DNA of 64,000 nucleotides. It comes from Nitrospinia bacterium. Its GTDB lineage: Bacteria; Nitrospinota; Nitrospinia; Nitrospinales; JAJDAT01. Of this stretch, positions 31,022 through 39,558 are shown piece by piece (position 1 is the stretch's first letter; each line of letters opens with the position of its first letter). The notes beneath the pieces were generated by a model, which ran no database searches, was not told where the DNA came from, and was given only the letters and a program-made list of their open reading frames with translations. The stretch covers positions 248,001 to 312,000 of the forward strand of contig JAJDAT010000001.1 of NCBI GenBank assembly GCA_029261715.1, in the 5' to 3' direction. The translations under genes and the position numbers were made by a program.

Positions 31022-31440
31022 ATTGTCCCAGTGAGCCTGTCGAAAGATCTCCTCGATTTAATAAAGCTTTTTACCGTAAAGACGCTAAGGACGCAAAGTT
31101 AAAGGCAAAATGTTACGTTGCTTTAAGTTTTGAAGGTTGAAACGTAAAATTAAAAATTGATTTTATTTAACCCCACCCCATGACTTGTCATCCTGATGAG
31201 GTCTGCCAAGACCGAAGAAGGATCATTTGGAACTCCAATATTGTCACCCTGAGCTTGTCGAAGGGTCGCCCCGAATTAAATAATTGTCACTCTGAGGCTC
31301 TCGAAGAGCGACCACCTTTGACCTTATCGAAAGTTGAACTGTGACGGCCATTGATAATTACGAAGGATCATTCAAAATCAAAAACACGTCATCCTAGAAC
31401 GGATAGACTGTGCAACAGTCTAGGAGTGAAGGATCTAGGT
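31022..31440. repeat. Composite cluster of palindromic interspersed repeats
   Basis: This 434-bp gene-free stretch is almost wholly repeat material. It holds a CCTGTCGAAAGATCTCCTCGATT arm, the direct-repeat partner of 6018-6110 (31124-31212), a GTCACCCTGAGCTTGTCGAAGG arm, a GTCACTCTGAGGCTCTCGAAGAG arm, and finally a GTCATCCTAG arm with the perfect hairpin TAGACTGT-GCA-ACAGTCTA (about 31403-31421). The last bases (31428-31446) form a 19-bp perfect inverted repeat with 32662-32680 and overlap the stop codon of the TIR gene. Confidence 0.7.
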
Positions 31441-32562
31441 TTAAATCAACTCAACACGATCCTTCTGCAAACTAACCAGTAACCGATCCAACGCTTTTTG
31501 GTATTTTGCATCGTCGTTCTCACAATCGATAAAATCACCAATAAACCGTTTTTTTACGTCATCCACCCAATCACCGTGTTTATCAAAAACCGTGTCATCC
31601 AAACGGATGGGAATCAACACCGGTTTTTTGCGCGACTCCTCTTCCTCCATCGCTTTGTTTGCTTCCATAAAAACCCATGGCTTGGTAATGGAGTTTTCAG
31701 ATAAAATCAAAACCATTTTATCCCGCATATGAATTTCACGGCGTAGAGTTCCTTTAATGTCGTCGCCAGGAACGGCGTTTTCTTGGTCGTACCAACATTG
31801 CACTCCCTTGGCTCTAAGATCCTTAAAAAGACGTTCAGCAAATTTTCTATCTTCACCAGCGTAACTTAGAAAGCAATCGACAAATTGTATCGGCTCAAGC
31901 GATTGAATAAGCGAAGGTATATAATCGATGAATTGTTGAGGAAAGCCGCATATTTCAAGAAACTTGTTAAATACCTTTGGTTGATTCTCCAACAATTTCC
32001 TCGACTTGATCAAAGTAGCGGGACCAACATTAGCGGGACCAGCACTACAGGTTACGGAATCTAATCCCTTACATTCAGATAAATCGACATCATTAAAATT
32101 AGTAAAAGAAACATCAGCTATTGAAAGATTCGTGTTTCTAAGATCCGCCTTTCTAAGATTCGTATTATAAAGATCCGCCTTTCTAAGATTCGCACTAAAA
32201 AGATCCGCACCTTCAAGATTCGCATTATAAAGATTCGCGCCTATAAGACTCGCCCTTTCAAGTTTCGCGTATCCAAGATTCGTATTATAAAGATTCGCAT
32301 TATAAAGATTCGCCCCTTCAAGATTCGCCCTTTCAAGATTCGCCCTTTCAAGATTCGCCTCTTCAAGATTCGCATTATAAAGATCCGCGCTTCCGAGATC
32401 CGCGCTTTTGAGATTCGCGCCATAAAGATTCGCGCCATAAAGATTCGCGCTTCTAAGGTCTGCTTCCGATAAATCAGGAACAACATAAGGATTTTTCCCT
32501 CGCCACGAGTTCCATTTATCGACACCTTTTTTTATTTTCTTTAAATGTTCTGGGTTGGCCAT
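31441..32562 (-). CDS. Pentapeptide-repeat protein with C-terminal TIR domain
   Basis: This 373-residue protein has no signal peptide or membrane segment. Residues about 30-155 are A(D/N)LxX pentapeptide repeats, encoded by near-identical 15-bp units, and should form a square beta-helix. Residues about 227-365 are a TIR domain: FLSYAGEDRKFAERLF forms the first strand-helix, and WVFMEANKAM contains E300 at the position of the catalytic glutamate of NAD-cleaving TIR enzymes. Bacterial TIR domains commonly act in anti-phage defence or as effectors that deplete or convert NAD. Here the pentapeptide part may be the binding or oligomerisation module. The gene stands alone between repeats. The 3' repeat supplies the stop codon and a perfect 19-bp inverted copy lies 100 bp upstream of the start, which suggests cassette-like acquisition. 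Activity and trigger are inferred. Confidence 0.88.
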   Translation of the reverse strand: MANPEHLKKIKKGVDKWNSWRGKNPYVVPDLSEADLRSANLYGANLYGANLKSADLGSADLYNANLEEANLERANLERANLEGANLYNANLYNTNLGYAKLERASLIGANLYNANLEGADLFSANLRKADLYNTNLRKADLRNTNLSIADVSFTNFNDVDLSECKGLDSVTCSAGPANVGPATLIKSRKLLENQPKVFNKFLEICGFPQQFIDYIPSLIQSLEPIQFVDCFLSYAGEDRKFAERLFKDLRAKGVQCWYDQENAVPGDDIKGTLRREIHMRDKMVLILSENSITKPWVFMEANKAMEEEESRKKPVLIPIRLDDTVFDKHGDWVDDVKKRFIGDFIDCENDDAKYQKALDRLLVSLQKDRVELI

Positions 32563-32654
32563 TATTTGTTCTGCTTTATTCGATTAAATAAAGTTTTGAT
32601 ATACCAAAATAGGCGAGGTGGAGATTTTTGTCAACTGTGTAGTGAAGAATTAGT

Positions 32655-32925
32655 GGTATGAATTTAAACCTAGATCCTTCGTCACCCCAGAGCCTGCACT
32701 GAGCCCGGTCGAAGTGGGGTTCCTCCAGGATGACGTAGCAAAGCACTTAATACATCACGCGATACAACTTACCAAGTTATACTTTCACGATATTCCTTTA
32801 GAGTGGTAGACATTATTAAATCGAGGCGACCCTTCGAGAGCCTCAGGGTGACAATATTAAAGTTCTGAGTGACATGCAATGGGGTTGGTTTAAACAAAGC
32901 TTACTTTGATTTTACGTTTTACTTT
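32655..32925. repeat. Palindromic repeat cluster upstream of TIR gene
   Basis: Positions 32662-32680 are the exact reverse complement of 31428-31446. They are followed by a GGATGACG arm at about 32730. A second element (TTAAATCGAGGCGACCCTTCG, from about 32817) continues through CAGGGTGACA and ends in the reverse orientation of the CCCCAT-GCATGTCA segment at about 32872-32893. No gene is seen in the 425-bp gap 32563-32987. Confidence 0.7.
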
Positions 32926-32987
32926 CCTGGCTGAAAAGCAAAGCGGTGGGATTTGATTTTAACTAAGGACTATTATGACTTTTGAGG

Positions 32988-33197
32988 CTAAACCATGTCT
33001 TCATCTTTTAAACCAGCAGATTTAACAAGATGATTTAATAAGCCCTTTTTAAGAGCCTTATTCCCGTGAATAGGAATAGACAGTCTAATAATAGAGCCTT
33101 CCTTACCATAAATGTGGTGGCTACCTTGGACTCTCAGTAATTGCCAGCCTTTGCGTTCTATTATTTTTATAAACTCTTTACCTGAAAAACTCTTCAC
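32988..33197 (-). CDS. hicA: HicA-family mRNA interferase toxin
   Basis: This 69-residue protein has the HicA double-stranded RNA-binding-like fold signature: an N-terminal KEFIKIIERKGWQLLRVQGSHHIY with the catalytic histidine (H27/H28 in GSHH), then a basic IHGNKALKKGLLNHLVKSAGL helix. HicA toxins cleave mRNA and are neutralised by HicB. It is translated from an ATG that overlaps the hicB stop by 4 bp. The antitoxin gene comes first, the reverse of the common hicA-hicB order, although both orders occur in the family. Confidence 0.93.
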   Translation of the reverse strand: MKSFSGKEFIKIIERKGWQLLRVQGSHHIYGKEGSIIRLSIPIHGNKALKKGLLNHLVKSAGLKDEDMV

Positions 33198-33397
33198 ACT
33201 TGAATTTCGATTACCTTTTCCGTCTGAGTATGAGTCGGAGTTTCAATATCAACAGAAAGGCAACCTTCAATTGCTTCATGGACGTTTTTTAATAAATCGT
33301 CCATAGTTTCGCCTTCGGTAGCGCATCCTGGAATAGCAGGCACTTCAGCCCAGTAACCGCCCTCCTCAGCTTCATGAACTACAATTTTTATTTTCAT
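33194..33397 (-). CDS. hicB: HicB-family antitoxin (short form)
   Basis: This 67-residue protein has the HicB partial RNase-H-like fold: EEGGYWAEVPAIPGCATEGETMDDLLKNVHEAIEG is the family hallmark, quoted here as EEGGYWAEVPAIPGC plus TEGET. It would bind and inhibit the HicA encoded immediately downstream. Many HicB proteins carry an extra C-terminal helix-turn-helix or ribbon-helix-helix DNA-binding domain. This one stops after the core, so autoregulation through its own DNA-binding domain is not evident. Confidence 0.93.
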   Translation of the reverse strand: MKIKIVVHEAEEGGYWAEVPAIPGCATEGETMDDLLKNVHEAIEGCLSVDIETPTHTQTEKVIEIQV

Positions 33398-33428
33398 AAA
33401 ATAGAATAATATTGTTAGTTAGTAATTT

Positions 33429-33455
33429 ATTATATCTTATCTTAATTATAATTAA
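33429..33455 (-). promoter_or_regulatory. Candidate hicBA promoter with palindromic operator
   Basis: On the minus strand, TATAAT (33434-33429) lies about 30 bp upstream of the hicB ATG. A perfect 14-bp palindrome, TTAATTATAATTAA (33442-33455), covers the spacer/-35 zone, where a repressor could block transcription. The composition is AT-only, so chance palindromy is possible. Confidence 0.35.
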
Positions 33456-33505
33456 CGAACAAAGGCTTTACTAAATAAAAAATTACGACTCATTCTCAAC
33501 ACCGC

Positions 33506-34912
33506 TTACTTCTCTGCATTAGCGTAGTGCGGTATATCGCCAGCGTTTTTAGGCAACGCATTAAGCGACTTCAATATTCCCGCGCCTTTGTTAAGAGTCT
33601 CCTGGTATTCCTCTTCCAATACCGAGTCGGCAACGATACCGCCGCCCACCCAAAACCGAATATTATTATCGCTATGGACTAACGTTCGAATAGCGACGTT
33701 TAAATTCATTTCGCCATTGAAACCGATATAACCCACGCTACCATAAGCCGCGCCGCGCGTGTTAGGTTCCAGCTCTTCAATAATTTCCATCGCGCGAATT
33801 TTTGGAGCGCCGGTAATAGAACCGGGAGGGCAACAAGTTTTTATGAGATCCACTGGATGTTTATCCGGCTGTAACTCGCCAGTTACCGTACTGACCAAAT
33901 GATGCACAGTGGGAAAACTTTCTACTTTAAATAACTCGTCCACTTTGATTGTTCCGGGAACACAAGTTCTCCCTAAATCGTTGCGCATCAAATCAACAAT
34001 CATCAAATTTTCTGCGCGATCCTTTTCGCAACCAACTAATTCTTCCGCTAGTCTTTTATCCGTCTCAGCGTTAAAAGATCGTGGTCGCGTGCCCTTAATA
34101 GGCCTAGTTTCTACTTTACCGGATTGTGTTTGCAAAAAGCTTTCAGGGGAACTACTTAGAATTGTGGCATGTGGGCTTTTCATATACGCGCCATAAGCGG
34201 CAGGATGATTGACGCGTAATCTTTTATAAAAACCCCAGGAACTTCCCAAAGTATCGGCTGAAAAACGTTGCGCTATATTGACCTGATAGCAATCGCCGTC
34301 TCTAAGGTAATCTTTTACTTTAAAAAACGCTTTGGCGTAATCCTCCACACTCATATTACTTTTTAATTCGGTCGTCAATTCGAACGCTTCAAATTGAATA
34401 GCCGGATTCGGGTTGAGTATTCGGTTTTTTAGTTCTGCCCAGCCAGCAAAGGTATTCGGATCGTTGCCCTGCCCTACTAACCAAGTCTTTTTTTCTTGAT
34501 GATCCGTAACAACGGTCCAATCATATATCCCTAAAGCTATTTCTGGAATATTCTCGTCGTTTTTGGCCAGTTTAGGCAACTCTTCTAACGACCGACCAAA
34601 GTCGTACGAGAAATAACCAATCGCTCCACCGGCAAAGGGAATTGCTTCTGGCGTGGCGTTTCGACAATCCAGCAAATTTTTTATCAAAACTAGAGGGTCT
34701 TCGTTGGAAGTTTCGACAATATCTTTCTTTTGTATTTTTGTAATCCCATCGCAAGTGACTAAAGTGACGTAGGGATTTGCGGAAATGATATCGTACCTTC
34801 CCTGGTCGCAATAAGGTCGCCCGCTGTCTAAAAAAACCGCCCAGGGATCGTTAGCGAAGTTATCAAATAACTGAGAGCTATCTTCAATGTAAGGTAATTG
34901 CTCTATTCGCAT
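33506..34912 (-). CDS. pabB: Aminodeoxychorismate synthase component I
   Basis: This enzyme of folate synthesis converts chorismate plus ammonia from the glutaminase subunit to 4-amino-4-deoxychorismate. The chorismate-binding domain shows the family motifs PIKGTRPR, ENLMIVDLMRNDLGR and PPGSITGAPK, followed by an NVAIRT-type C-terminus. The N-terminal domain opens with AVFLDSG and GRYDIISANPY, typical of PabB rather than TrpE. The chosen start is ATG at 34912 (MRIEQLPY...). A GTG at 34933 would add seven residues, and neither start has a clear Shine-Dalgarno. It follows mqnA closely on the same strand, so both chorismate-consuming genes probably share a transcript. No pabA or pabC is in the window. 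Confidence 0.95.
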   Translation of the reverse strand: MRIEQLPYIEDSSQLFDNFANDPWAVFLDSGRPYCDQGRYDIISANPYVTLVTCDGITKIQKKDIVETSNEDPLVLIKNLLDCRNATPEAIPFAGGAIGYFSYDFGRSLEELPKLAKNDENIPEIALGIYDWTVVTDHQEKKTWLVGQGNDPNTFAGWAELKNRILNPNPAIQFEAFELTTELKSNMSVEDYAKAFFKVKDYLRDGDCYQVNIAQRFSADTLGSSWGFYKRLRVNHPAAYGAYMKSPHATILSSSPESFLQTQSGKVETRPIKGTRPRSFNAETDKRLAEELVGCEKDRAENLMIVDLMRNDLGRTCVPGTIKVDELFKVESFPTVHHLVSTVTGELQPDKHPVDLIKTCCPPGSITGAPKIRAMEIIEELEPNTRGAAYGSVGYIGFNGEMNLNVAIRTLVHSDNNIRFWVGGGIVADSVLEEEYQETLNKGAGILKSLNALPKNAGDIPHYANAEK

Positions 34913-34974
34913 AATCGGTAAGATTGTGAACACACTAAGGAAAGAAGCGCCAATATTAAGGTTATCTTAATACA

Positions 34975-35781
34975 CTATTGCTGAAATTGGAGTGGAAACT
35001 TACCTTCGACCAAACCTTTTTCAAAGCAGAGAGAATGAAACATTTTGAGACCGCCTATGGCTTTTTCGTCCAAATCGTAGATAATTTTATTGGTCAGGTA
35101 ATCTTCGGCAATGCTTTCATTAATACCCAAGCGTGTGGAATGAAATTTTGCAATTTCTGAGATTCTTTTCTTTCCGTCTACCTTGATCCTCTGAAAACCA
35201 TCGATTAATCCTTTCGGCAATTCAATTTCCGGCCTTATCGCAATAACCGCATGGACAAATGGTTTTCCGGTTTGCATAAACCATTCATGGCTAAGATCGT
35301 AAACCATCAGATCAGAAAATTGAGAGCCAGCTTTAAATGCAGGGTCTCCTATAATAAGAGTGGCGTCGTATTTTTTTAACGCTTCTTCGGGGTCTGGATC
35401 TTCAACAAAAGTTTTAACATTAGAATCTAATTTATCTCCAAAAAGGATTTGAAATAAAGCTACCGACGTTTTTGAGCGATTGTCTAATGCAATTGTTTGA
35501 ATATCTTTCAAGTTTTTATGAGAAATAAAAAGAACGGTATCCACTTTATCGCAAGAAGCTATAACCGCTCCTGGTAAGATTTTATAACTATCTGCTTTTC
35601 TCAAATATTCAACCGACGGAATCATCGCAAGATCCAAATCGCCAGCGCTTAGCTTTCCCGCCAAGTTGGAGGGAGTGTCGATACAAATCTCGCAATCAAG
35701 ACTTTCAGCCATCTCAAGCAGTGGTAATAGCAACGGTTGCGCATTTAAAAAATTATGGAAACCAAATTTTAATTTAGACAT
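34975..35781 (-). CDS. mqnA: Chorismate dehydratase of the futalosine menaquinone pathway
   Basis: This 268-residue periplasmic-binding-protein-like fold protein (MqnA/MqnD family) has no signal peptide. It has the FLNAQPLL N-terminal loop, the LAMIPSVEYLRK segment (MqnA-type, with Ser-Val-Glu-Tyr) and the LALDNRSKTSVAL-type strand written here as IALDNRSKTS. MqnA dehydrates chorismate to 3-enolpyruvyl-benzoate, the first step of the futalosine route. The organism should therefore use menaquinone made without MenF/MenD. It lies upstream of pabB with a gap of about 40-60 bp depending on the pabB start. The close relative MqnD is less likely because of the LxxxIPSVEYL motif. Confidence 0.9.
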   Translation of the reverse strand: MSKLKFGFHNFLNAQPLLLPLLEMAESLDCEICIDTPSNLAGKLSAGDLDLAMIPSVEYLRKADSYKILPGAVIASCDKVDTVLFISHKNLKDIQTIALDNRSKTSVALFQILFGDKLDSNVKTFVEDPDPEEALKKYDATLIIGDPAFKAGSQFSDLMVYDLSHEWFMQTGKPFVHAVIAIRPEIELPKGLIDGFQRIKVDGKKRISEIAKFHSTRLGINESIAEDYLTNKIIYDLDEKAIGGLKMFHSLCFEKGLVEGKFPLQFQQ

Positions 35782-35941
35782 AAATTTTGAGTGAACGGGT
35801 AAAAGAAAGAAGGGAGAGTTTAACTATAATTTGGGTTAGTTTCTATAATAAACCAAAGAAAATTGTATTTCAGGTTTTTTACAGAGTTTTTGAGATGACA
35901 AGAAGATTTGCTTTATATAAAAACTTTCGAATAAACCAAAT

Positions 35942-37858
35942 TTAGACGGCAACTTCTTCATAAATTGGAATATCAACATAAAAACAACTACCTTTACCCA
36001 CAACACTTTCTAAACTGAGATTTCCTTCCATCATCTCTACAAGGTATTTTGTTATGGTAAGACCAATACCAACTCCATCCACTTTTCTAGCTTCCGCTCC
36101 AGCTCGTTCAAATGGCTGAAATATAATTTTCTTTTGTTCTTCGGAAAGTCCATAACCTGTATCGCGCAATTTAATTCTTATCTTTTTATTTTCTATCTCT
36201 TCCATGGATAAAACAACTTCTCCTCCATTACGATTGTATTTGATTCCATTAGATATTAGATTTACTAAAACTTGCTTTAATCTCATATTATCCGCATATA
36301 AGAATGGAGACCTATCTTTGCTAATCATATTTTTAACGGTTACTTCTTTACTTTCTCCAACCGGCTGCATCAAATCGCATATTTCGTTAGTTAGCAAAAA
36401 TAGGTTAACAGGTTCAAGTTTAATTTTTAGTTTACCCGCTTCAATCTGAGAGAGATCTAAAATTTCGTTTATCAATTCCAGCAAGTGATTTCCCGCTTTT
36501 AATATATGCTCTGCGCTGGACGATTGAAATTCTGTCAAAGGCTCTTTTTTGTCCTTCATCAAAAATTGCGTAAAACCGAGGATGGCGTTCATTGGGGTGC
36601 GAAGCTCATGGCTCATTTTTGCTAAAAATTCAGATTTCGCTCGGTTCGCCTTTTCCGCTTCCTCTTTGGAACGCACCAATTGATAACGATAACGTCTCCT
36701 CTTCTCAGCTAATATAATTGAAAACGCCGACGCAAATATGAGCGCGCAAAAAAGAATCCAATACCATTTCTCTAGCTTATTGACTAAAGAAAAAGCTTCG
36801 TCGTAATTCATTTCGCTGGCGACGCCAAACCCAAACTCGCTCAACCAACTCCAAACGCCAACAACTTTAACGCCGCGATAATCTCGATATCCCTTAAAAT
36901 CAAAACCGGATTCGCCTTTCAATGCGCTTGTTGCCATACGCGTAAACGGCAACTCCTCAGAATCTTTCTTGGAGCGAAAACCTTCAAGTAAATTTCCGCC
37001 AGGATCTTTAATTCCAATATTTAATATCGATAAGGCTTCAGGACGATTCTCTAAAAGCCCCACCTTTTTAAGTTCGTTTGGAAATCGACTTTTCGAAATA
37101 AGAATTCCTTTTGAATTAAAAGCATATACCTCTCCAGATTTTCCCGTTTGCCCAATTTCAAATATATCCGCAAAAACCGCTTCTGGTCTCAATCGAAATG
37201 ATAAAACAGCGACAACTTTTCCAGACTCATCGTAAACCGGCGAAGAAGTTAACATCGTAGGACATTCTTGACACAACTCTCCCGATTCCATCTGAAGAGG
37301 AATCTCAGATTTAAAAGGAAGCGCAAAGGTAGAATTCCCCATAAGAGATAGCTTAAAAAACTTCGACCCAGCTCTTTCCAAAAGTTTTTTATGTCCTATA
37401 GCTTCATCTTCCGAAGCCGCAAAGGCAAAACCGTTTAAATCAAGAGCGACAAACCCCTCAAAACCATACTGGAGATTGATCTTGTTTAAATGATCGCGCA
37501 AGCTTATTAAATTTTTAGAAGAAAGTATTTTTTGAGAATTACCAAGGCTGGAACGAGAAACATCAAGCAATACTAATAAATCTTTTTTTACTTCTTTATT
37601 TAAGGCAGCTGCTTTCGCTTTCGAAGCCGCATCCTTCTCCCAGATCTTAAACATCTTTACGGTTCCAGGGAGCGCCAATTGTAATTGCTTCAATAAAGAA
37701 CCTTTTACTTCATTCTCAATGAGCTTATAACTCGCCAAACCAACAAAGAGAAGAATCGCCAGCGCCCCTATAGAAATAAGGAACAGAGGAACTCTAGATT
37801 CTTTAAAGTTTTCAGCGCTGTTTTTATTTATAGTAATTACACTCAACGTTTTTTCCAT
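35942..37858 (-). CDS. Membrane sensor histidine kinase with extracytoplasmic sensor domain
   Basis: This 638-residue kinase has a transmembrane helix at about residues 25-45 and another near 368-388. The intervening loop of about 320 residues (Cache-like arrangement, with SFRLRPEAVFADIFEIGQTGKSGEVYAF quoted as IGQTGKSGEVYAF) faces the periplasm. HisKA follows with MSHELRTPMNAILGF, phospho-histidine H417. The HATPase domain shows the N box NLISNGIKYN and the G boxes DTGYGLS and GVGIGLTI. There is no receiver domain, so phosphotransfer must go to a separate regulator. Part of the sensor contains a CQEC cysteine pair (about residues 198-201) that could bind metal or form a disulphide. The gene is monocistronic by spacing. 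The ligand is unknown. Confidence 0.9.
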   Translation of the reverse strand: MEKTLSVITINKNSAENFKESRVPLFLISIGALAILLFVGLASYKLIENEVKGSLLKQLQLALPGTVKMFKIWEKDAASKAKAAALNKEVKKDLLVLLDVSRSSLGNSQKILSSKNLISLRDHLNKINLQYGFEGFVALDLNGFAFAASEDEAIGHKKLLERAGSKFFKLSLMGNSTFALPFKSEIPLQMESGELCQECPTMLTSSPVYDESGKVVAVLSFRLRPEAVFADIFEIGQTGKSGEVYAFNSKGILISKSRFPNELKKVGLLENRPEALSILNIGIKDPGGNLLEGFRSKKDSEELPFTRMATSALKGESGFDFKGYRDYRGVKVVGVWSWLSEFGFGVASEMNYDEAFSLVNKLEKWYWILFCALIFASAFSIILAEKRRRYRYQLVRSKEEAEKANRAKSEFLAKMSHELRTPMNAILGFTQFLMKDKKEPLTEFQSSSAEHILKAGNHLLELINEILDLSQIEAGKLKIKLEPVNLFLLTNEICDLMQPVGESKEVTVKNMISKDRSPFLYADNMRLKQVLVNLISNGIKYNRNGGEVVLSMEEIENKKIRIKLRDTGYGLSEEQKKIIFQPFERAGAEARKVDGVGIGLTITKYLVEMMEGNLSLESVVGKGSCFYVDIPIYEEVAV

Positions 37859-37900
37859 TAACCCAGCTCAACTAAACCATTTGATTAAGCGACAATCATA

Positions 37901-38917
37901 TTATTTACTTGAGGAAGAATACTCCGAAGGTAAATGATCACTTCCTAAGGAAATTAAAAAATTAAGTAAATCGTCTTTTTCACGATTGGTCAGGCCTATC
38001 TGGCTAATGAAAGGACTCTTATGTACATTAGAAGCTCCGCCTTGATCGTAAAATTCGATCACCTCTTGCAAAGTTTTTGCGCTACCATCATGCATATAAG
38101 GTCCAGTTAATGCCACATCCCTCAACCCTGGAGTTTTATAAGCGCCTGTATGGAATACCTCTTCGGTAACTTTGCTTCTGCCTTTTGCATTTTCTGTTGA
38201 GCTATCCGCAAGACCAATGTTGTGAAACTGATGATCGGTAAATAGAGGACCGTTATGACATATCGAGCATTTAGCTTTCCCAAAGAACAGCTTCATACCC
38301 CTTATCGCCTCGGAACTCATAGCGTTTTTATCTCCCTGCCAATAGCGATCATATGCGCCAATTTTTGAAACAATAGTTCTTTCAAAGGTCGCTATCGCTT
38401 TAGCTAGGTTCTCTGGGTTAATACTGGATTCCCCAAAAGCCTTTTGAAATAAATCAATGTACTCCGAATCAGTCTCCAATTCCTCCATCAAACTACTGAG
38501 ATCCTGATTCAATTCAACCGGGGATTGAATAGGAGCCAATGCTTGTTCCTCCAAAGACTTGGCCCGGCCGTCCCAAAACTGAGATTTCAAATATCCGGTA
38601 TTGATAATGGTAGGAGTGTTTCTCGAAAGTTCCTTCTGCTGATGCCCAATAGCTTTTTGTTTTCCATCGCCCCAACCAAGTTCCTGCATATGGCATGAAC
38701 CGCAACTTTTTGTATTGTCGCCAGAAAGCCTTTTATCAAAAAACAATTTTCTGCCAAGCTTTTCTTTCGTCTCTGACCAAGGGTTGTCATCGGGAAACGT
38801 CATTGGCACTAACGGTTCATAGACGCTCGCTCCGACAAAAGAAACAGAATTAACAAAACAGACAAAAAATAAGGCTAAAACCTTTTTTCCAAATTTCCGT
38901 AATATATTAATATTCAC
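37901..38917 (-). CDS. Di-haem cytochrome c peroxidase (CcpA/MauG family), periplasmic
   Basis: This 338-residue exported protein has an N-terminal signal segment ending near SFVGA. Two c-type haem motifs, CGSCH (residues 72-76) and CSICH (217-221), and a later GPYMHDG segment with M275 as the likely axial ligand of the electron-transfer haem match bacterial di-haem peroxidases that reduce hydrogen peroxide in the periplasm. Conserved family segments include LFFDKRLSGD, SRNTPTI and FWDGRAKSLEEQA. The initiation codon appears to be GTG at 38917. There is no ATG that would preserve the signal peptide, and no good Shine-Dalgarno. MauG-type maturation of a substrate protein is an alternative, but no partner is visible. 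Confidence 0.92.
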   Translation of the reverse strand: MNINILRKFGKKVLALFFVCFVNSVSFVGASVYEPLVPMTFPDDNPWSETKEKLGRKLFFDKRLSGDNTKSCGSCHMQELGWGDGKQKAIGHQQKELSRNTPTIINTGYLKSQFWDGRAKSLEEQALAPIQSPVELNQDLSSLMEELETDSEYIDLFQKAFGESSINPENLAKAIATFERTIVSKIGAYDRYWQGDKNAMSSEAIRGMKLFFGKAKCSICHNGPLFTDHQFHNIGLADSSTENAKGRSKVTEEVFHTGAYKTPGLRDVALTGPYMHDGSAKTLQEVIEFYDQGGASNVHKSPFISQIGLTNREKDDLLNFLISLGSDHLPSEYSSSSK

Positions 38918-39076
38918 AACGTTTTCGCAGAACTGAAACAGTTCTCCCCTATATTAGTTTTTTTCTATCTTAATTTGGGGGAAGTCATCAAAGATATATA
39001 CACATACATTGTAATATAAAGAAGACAAAAGACCTAACGTTGATTTTTCTAGTCATCATACTGACAAAAACTGGAC

Positions 39077-39120
39077 AAAAAAAACCCACCCGTCTTGAAA
39101 GGAGGAACAAGATGGATGGG
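39077..39120 (-). terminator. Rho-independent terminator with SD-complementary loop
   Basis: On the minus strand, a 13-bp stem (CCCATCCATCTTG paired with CAAGACGGGTGGG, one mismatch and one wobble) is followed directly by eight T residues. The 10-base loop, TTCCTCCTTT, is the perfect complement of a Shine-Dalgarno core. It terminates a short minus-strand transcript that includes the small ORF at 39183-39281. Read on the plus strand, the loop looks like AAAGGAGG before an ATG that opens only ten codons, which is probably coincidental. Confidence 0.7.
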
Positions 39121-39182
39121 CTTTCTAACGAAGATGGCTGGTGAAGGGCTCAATTTCTCCTGCCAAACAAAACTCTATCAAA

Positions 39183-39281
39183 TTATTTTTTTTTAGACTT
39201 TTTATCTATTCGCATACTTTCTCGACGAACTCTTGAGAACATTATGGATGTTGAAATTAATGGTTTTGTAATGCGTTTCAT
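39183..39281 (-). CDS. Small basic ORF, 32 residues, unknown function
   Basis: The short frame begins at an ATG preceded by GAGGTGTTTT, a good Shine-Dalgarno at normal spacing, and ends in TAA after a lysine-rich tail (KKSKKK). The peptide starts MKRITKPLISTSIMF, is strongly basic (ten or more Lys/Arg) and has no membrane span. A strong terminator 60 bp downstream defines a compact transcript unit of about 200-250 nt. It could be a genuine small protein or part of a dual-function regulatory RNA. The rest of the 641-bp gap (38918-39558) holds no other recognisable feature. Confidence 0.42.
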   Translation of the reverse strand: MKRITKPLISTSIMFSRVRRESMRIDKKSKKK

Positions 39282-39558
39282 AAAACACCTCTTTCAAGTT
39301 GTATTTTCAATCTGAAACTAATTACAAATAATGCATATGCTATGCCAAACCTTAACCTCTTCAAGTTTTTGGCAATAATAAGCCAATAATCAAGCTGTTG
39401 TAGGGGGTTTACTCAGGAAAATGTTTTACGCAGATCTCAGCAAATTAGGAACATATTTCTCGCCAACTGTCCCTATTTGGGATAAGAGTTTTAAAATTGG
39501 AAACTTGTCTTAATTTAAGACATTTATTTTATTAGAGAAAAGGCTGGGTAAAAAGCGT

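Noticed and set aside
32100-32470. Regular 15-bp direct repeats resembling a CRISPR or satellite array
   Set aside because: They encode the pentapeptide A(D/N)LxX repeats in frame. There are no unique spacers and no cas genes.
32241-32525. 94-codon minus-strand ORF overlapping the TIR gene
   Set aside because: It is another frame of the pentapeptide-coding repeats.
39111-39143. Plus-strand ten-codon ORF with a perfect AAAGGAGG ribosome site
   Set aside because: The ribosome site is simply the complement of the terminator loop on the other strand, and the ORF is too short to support. A leader peptide cannot be excluded.
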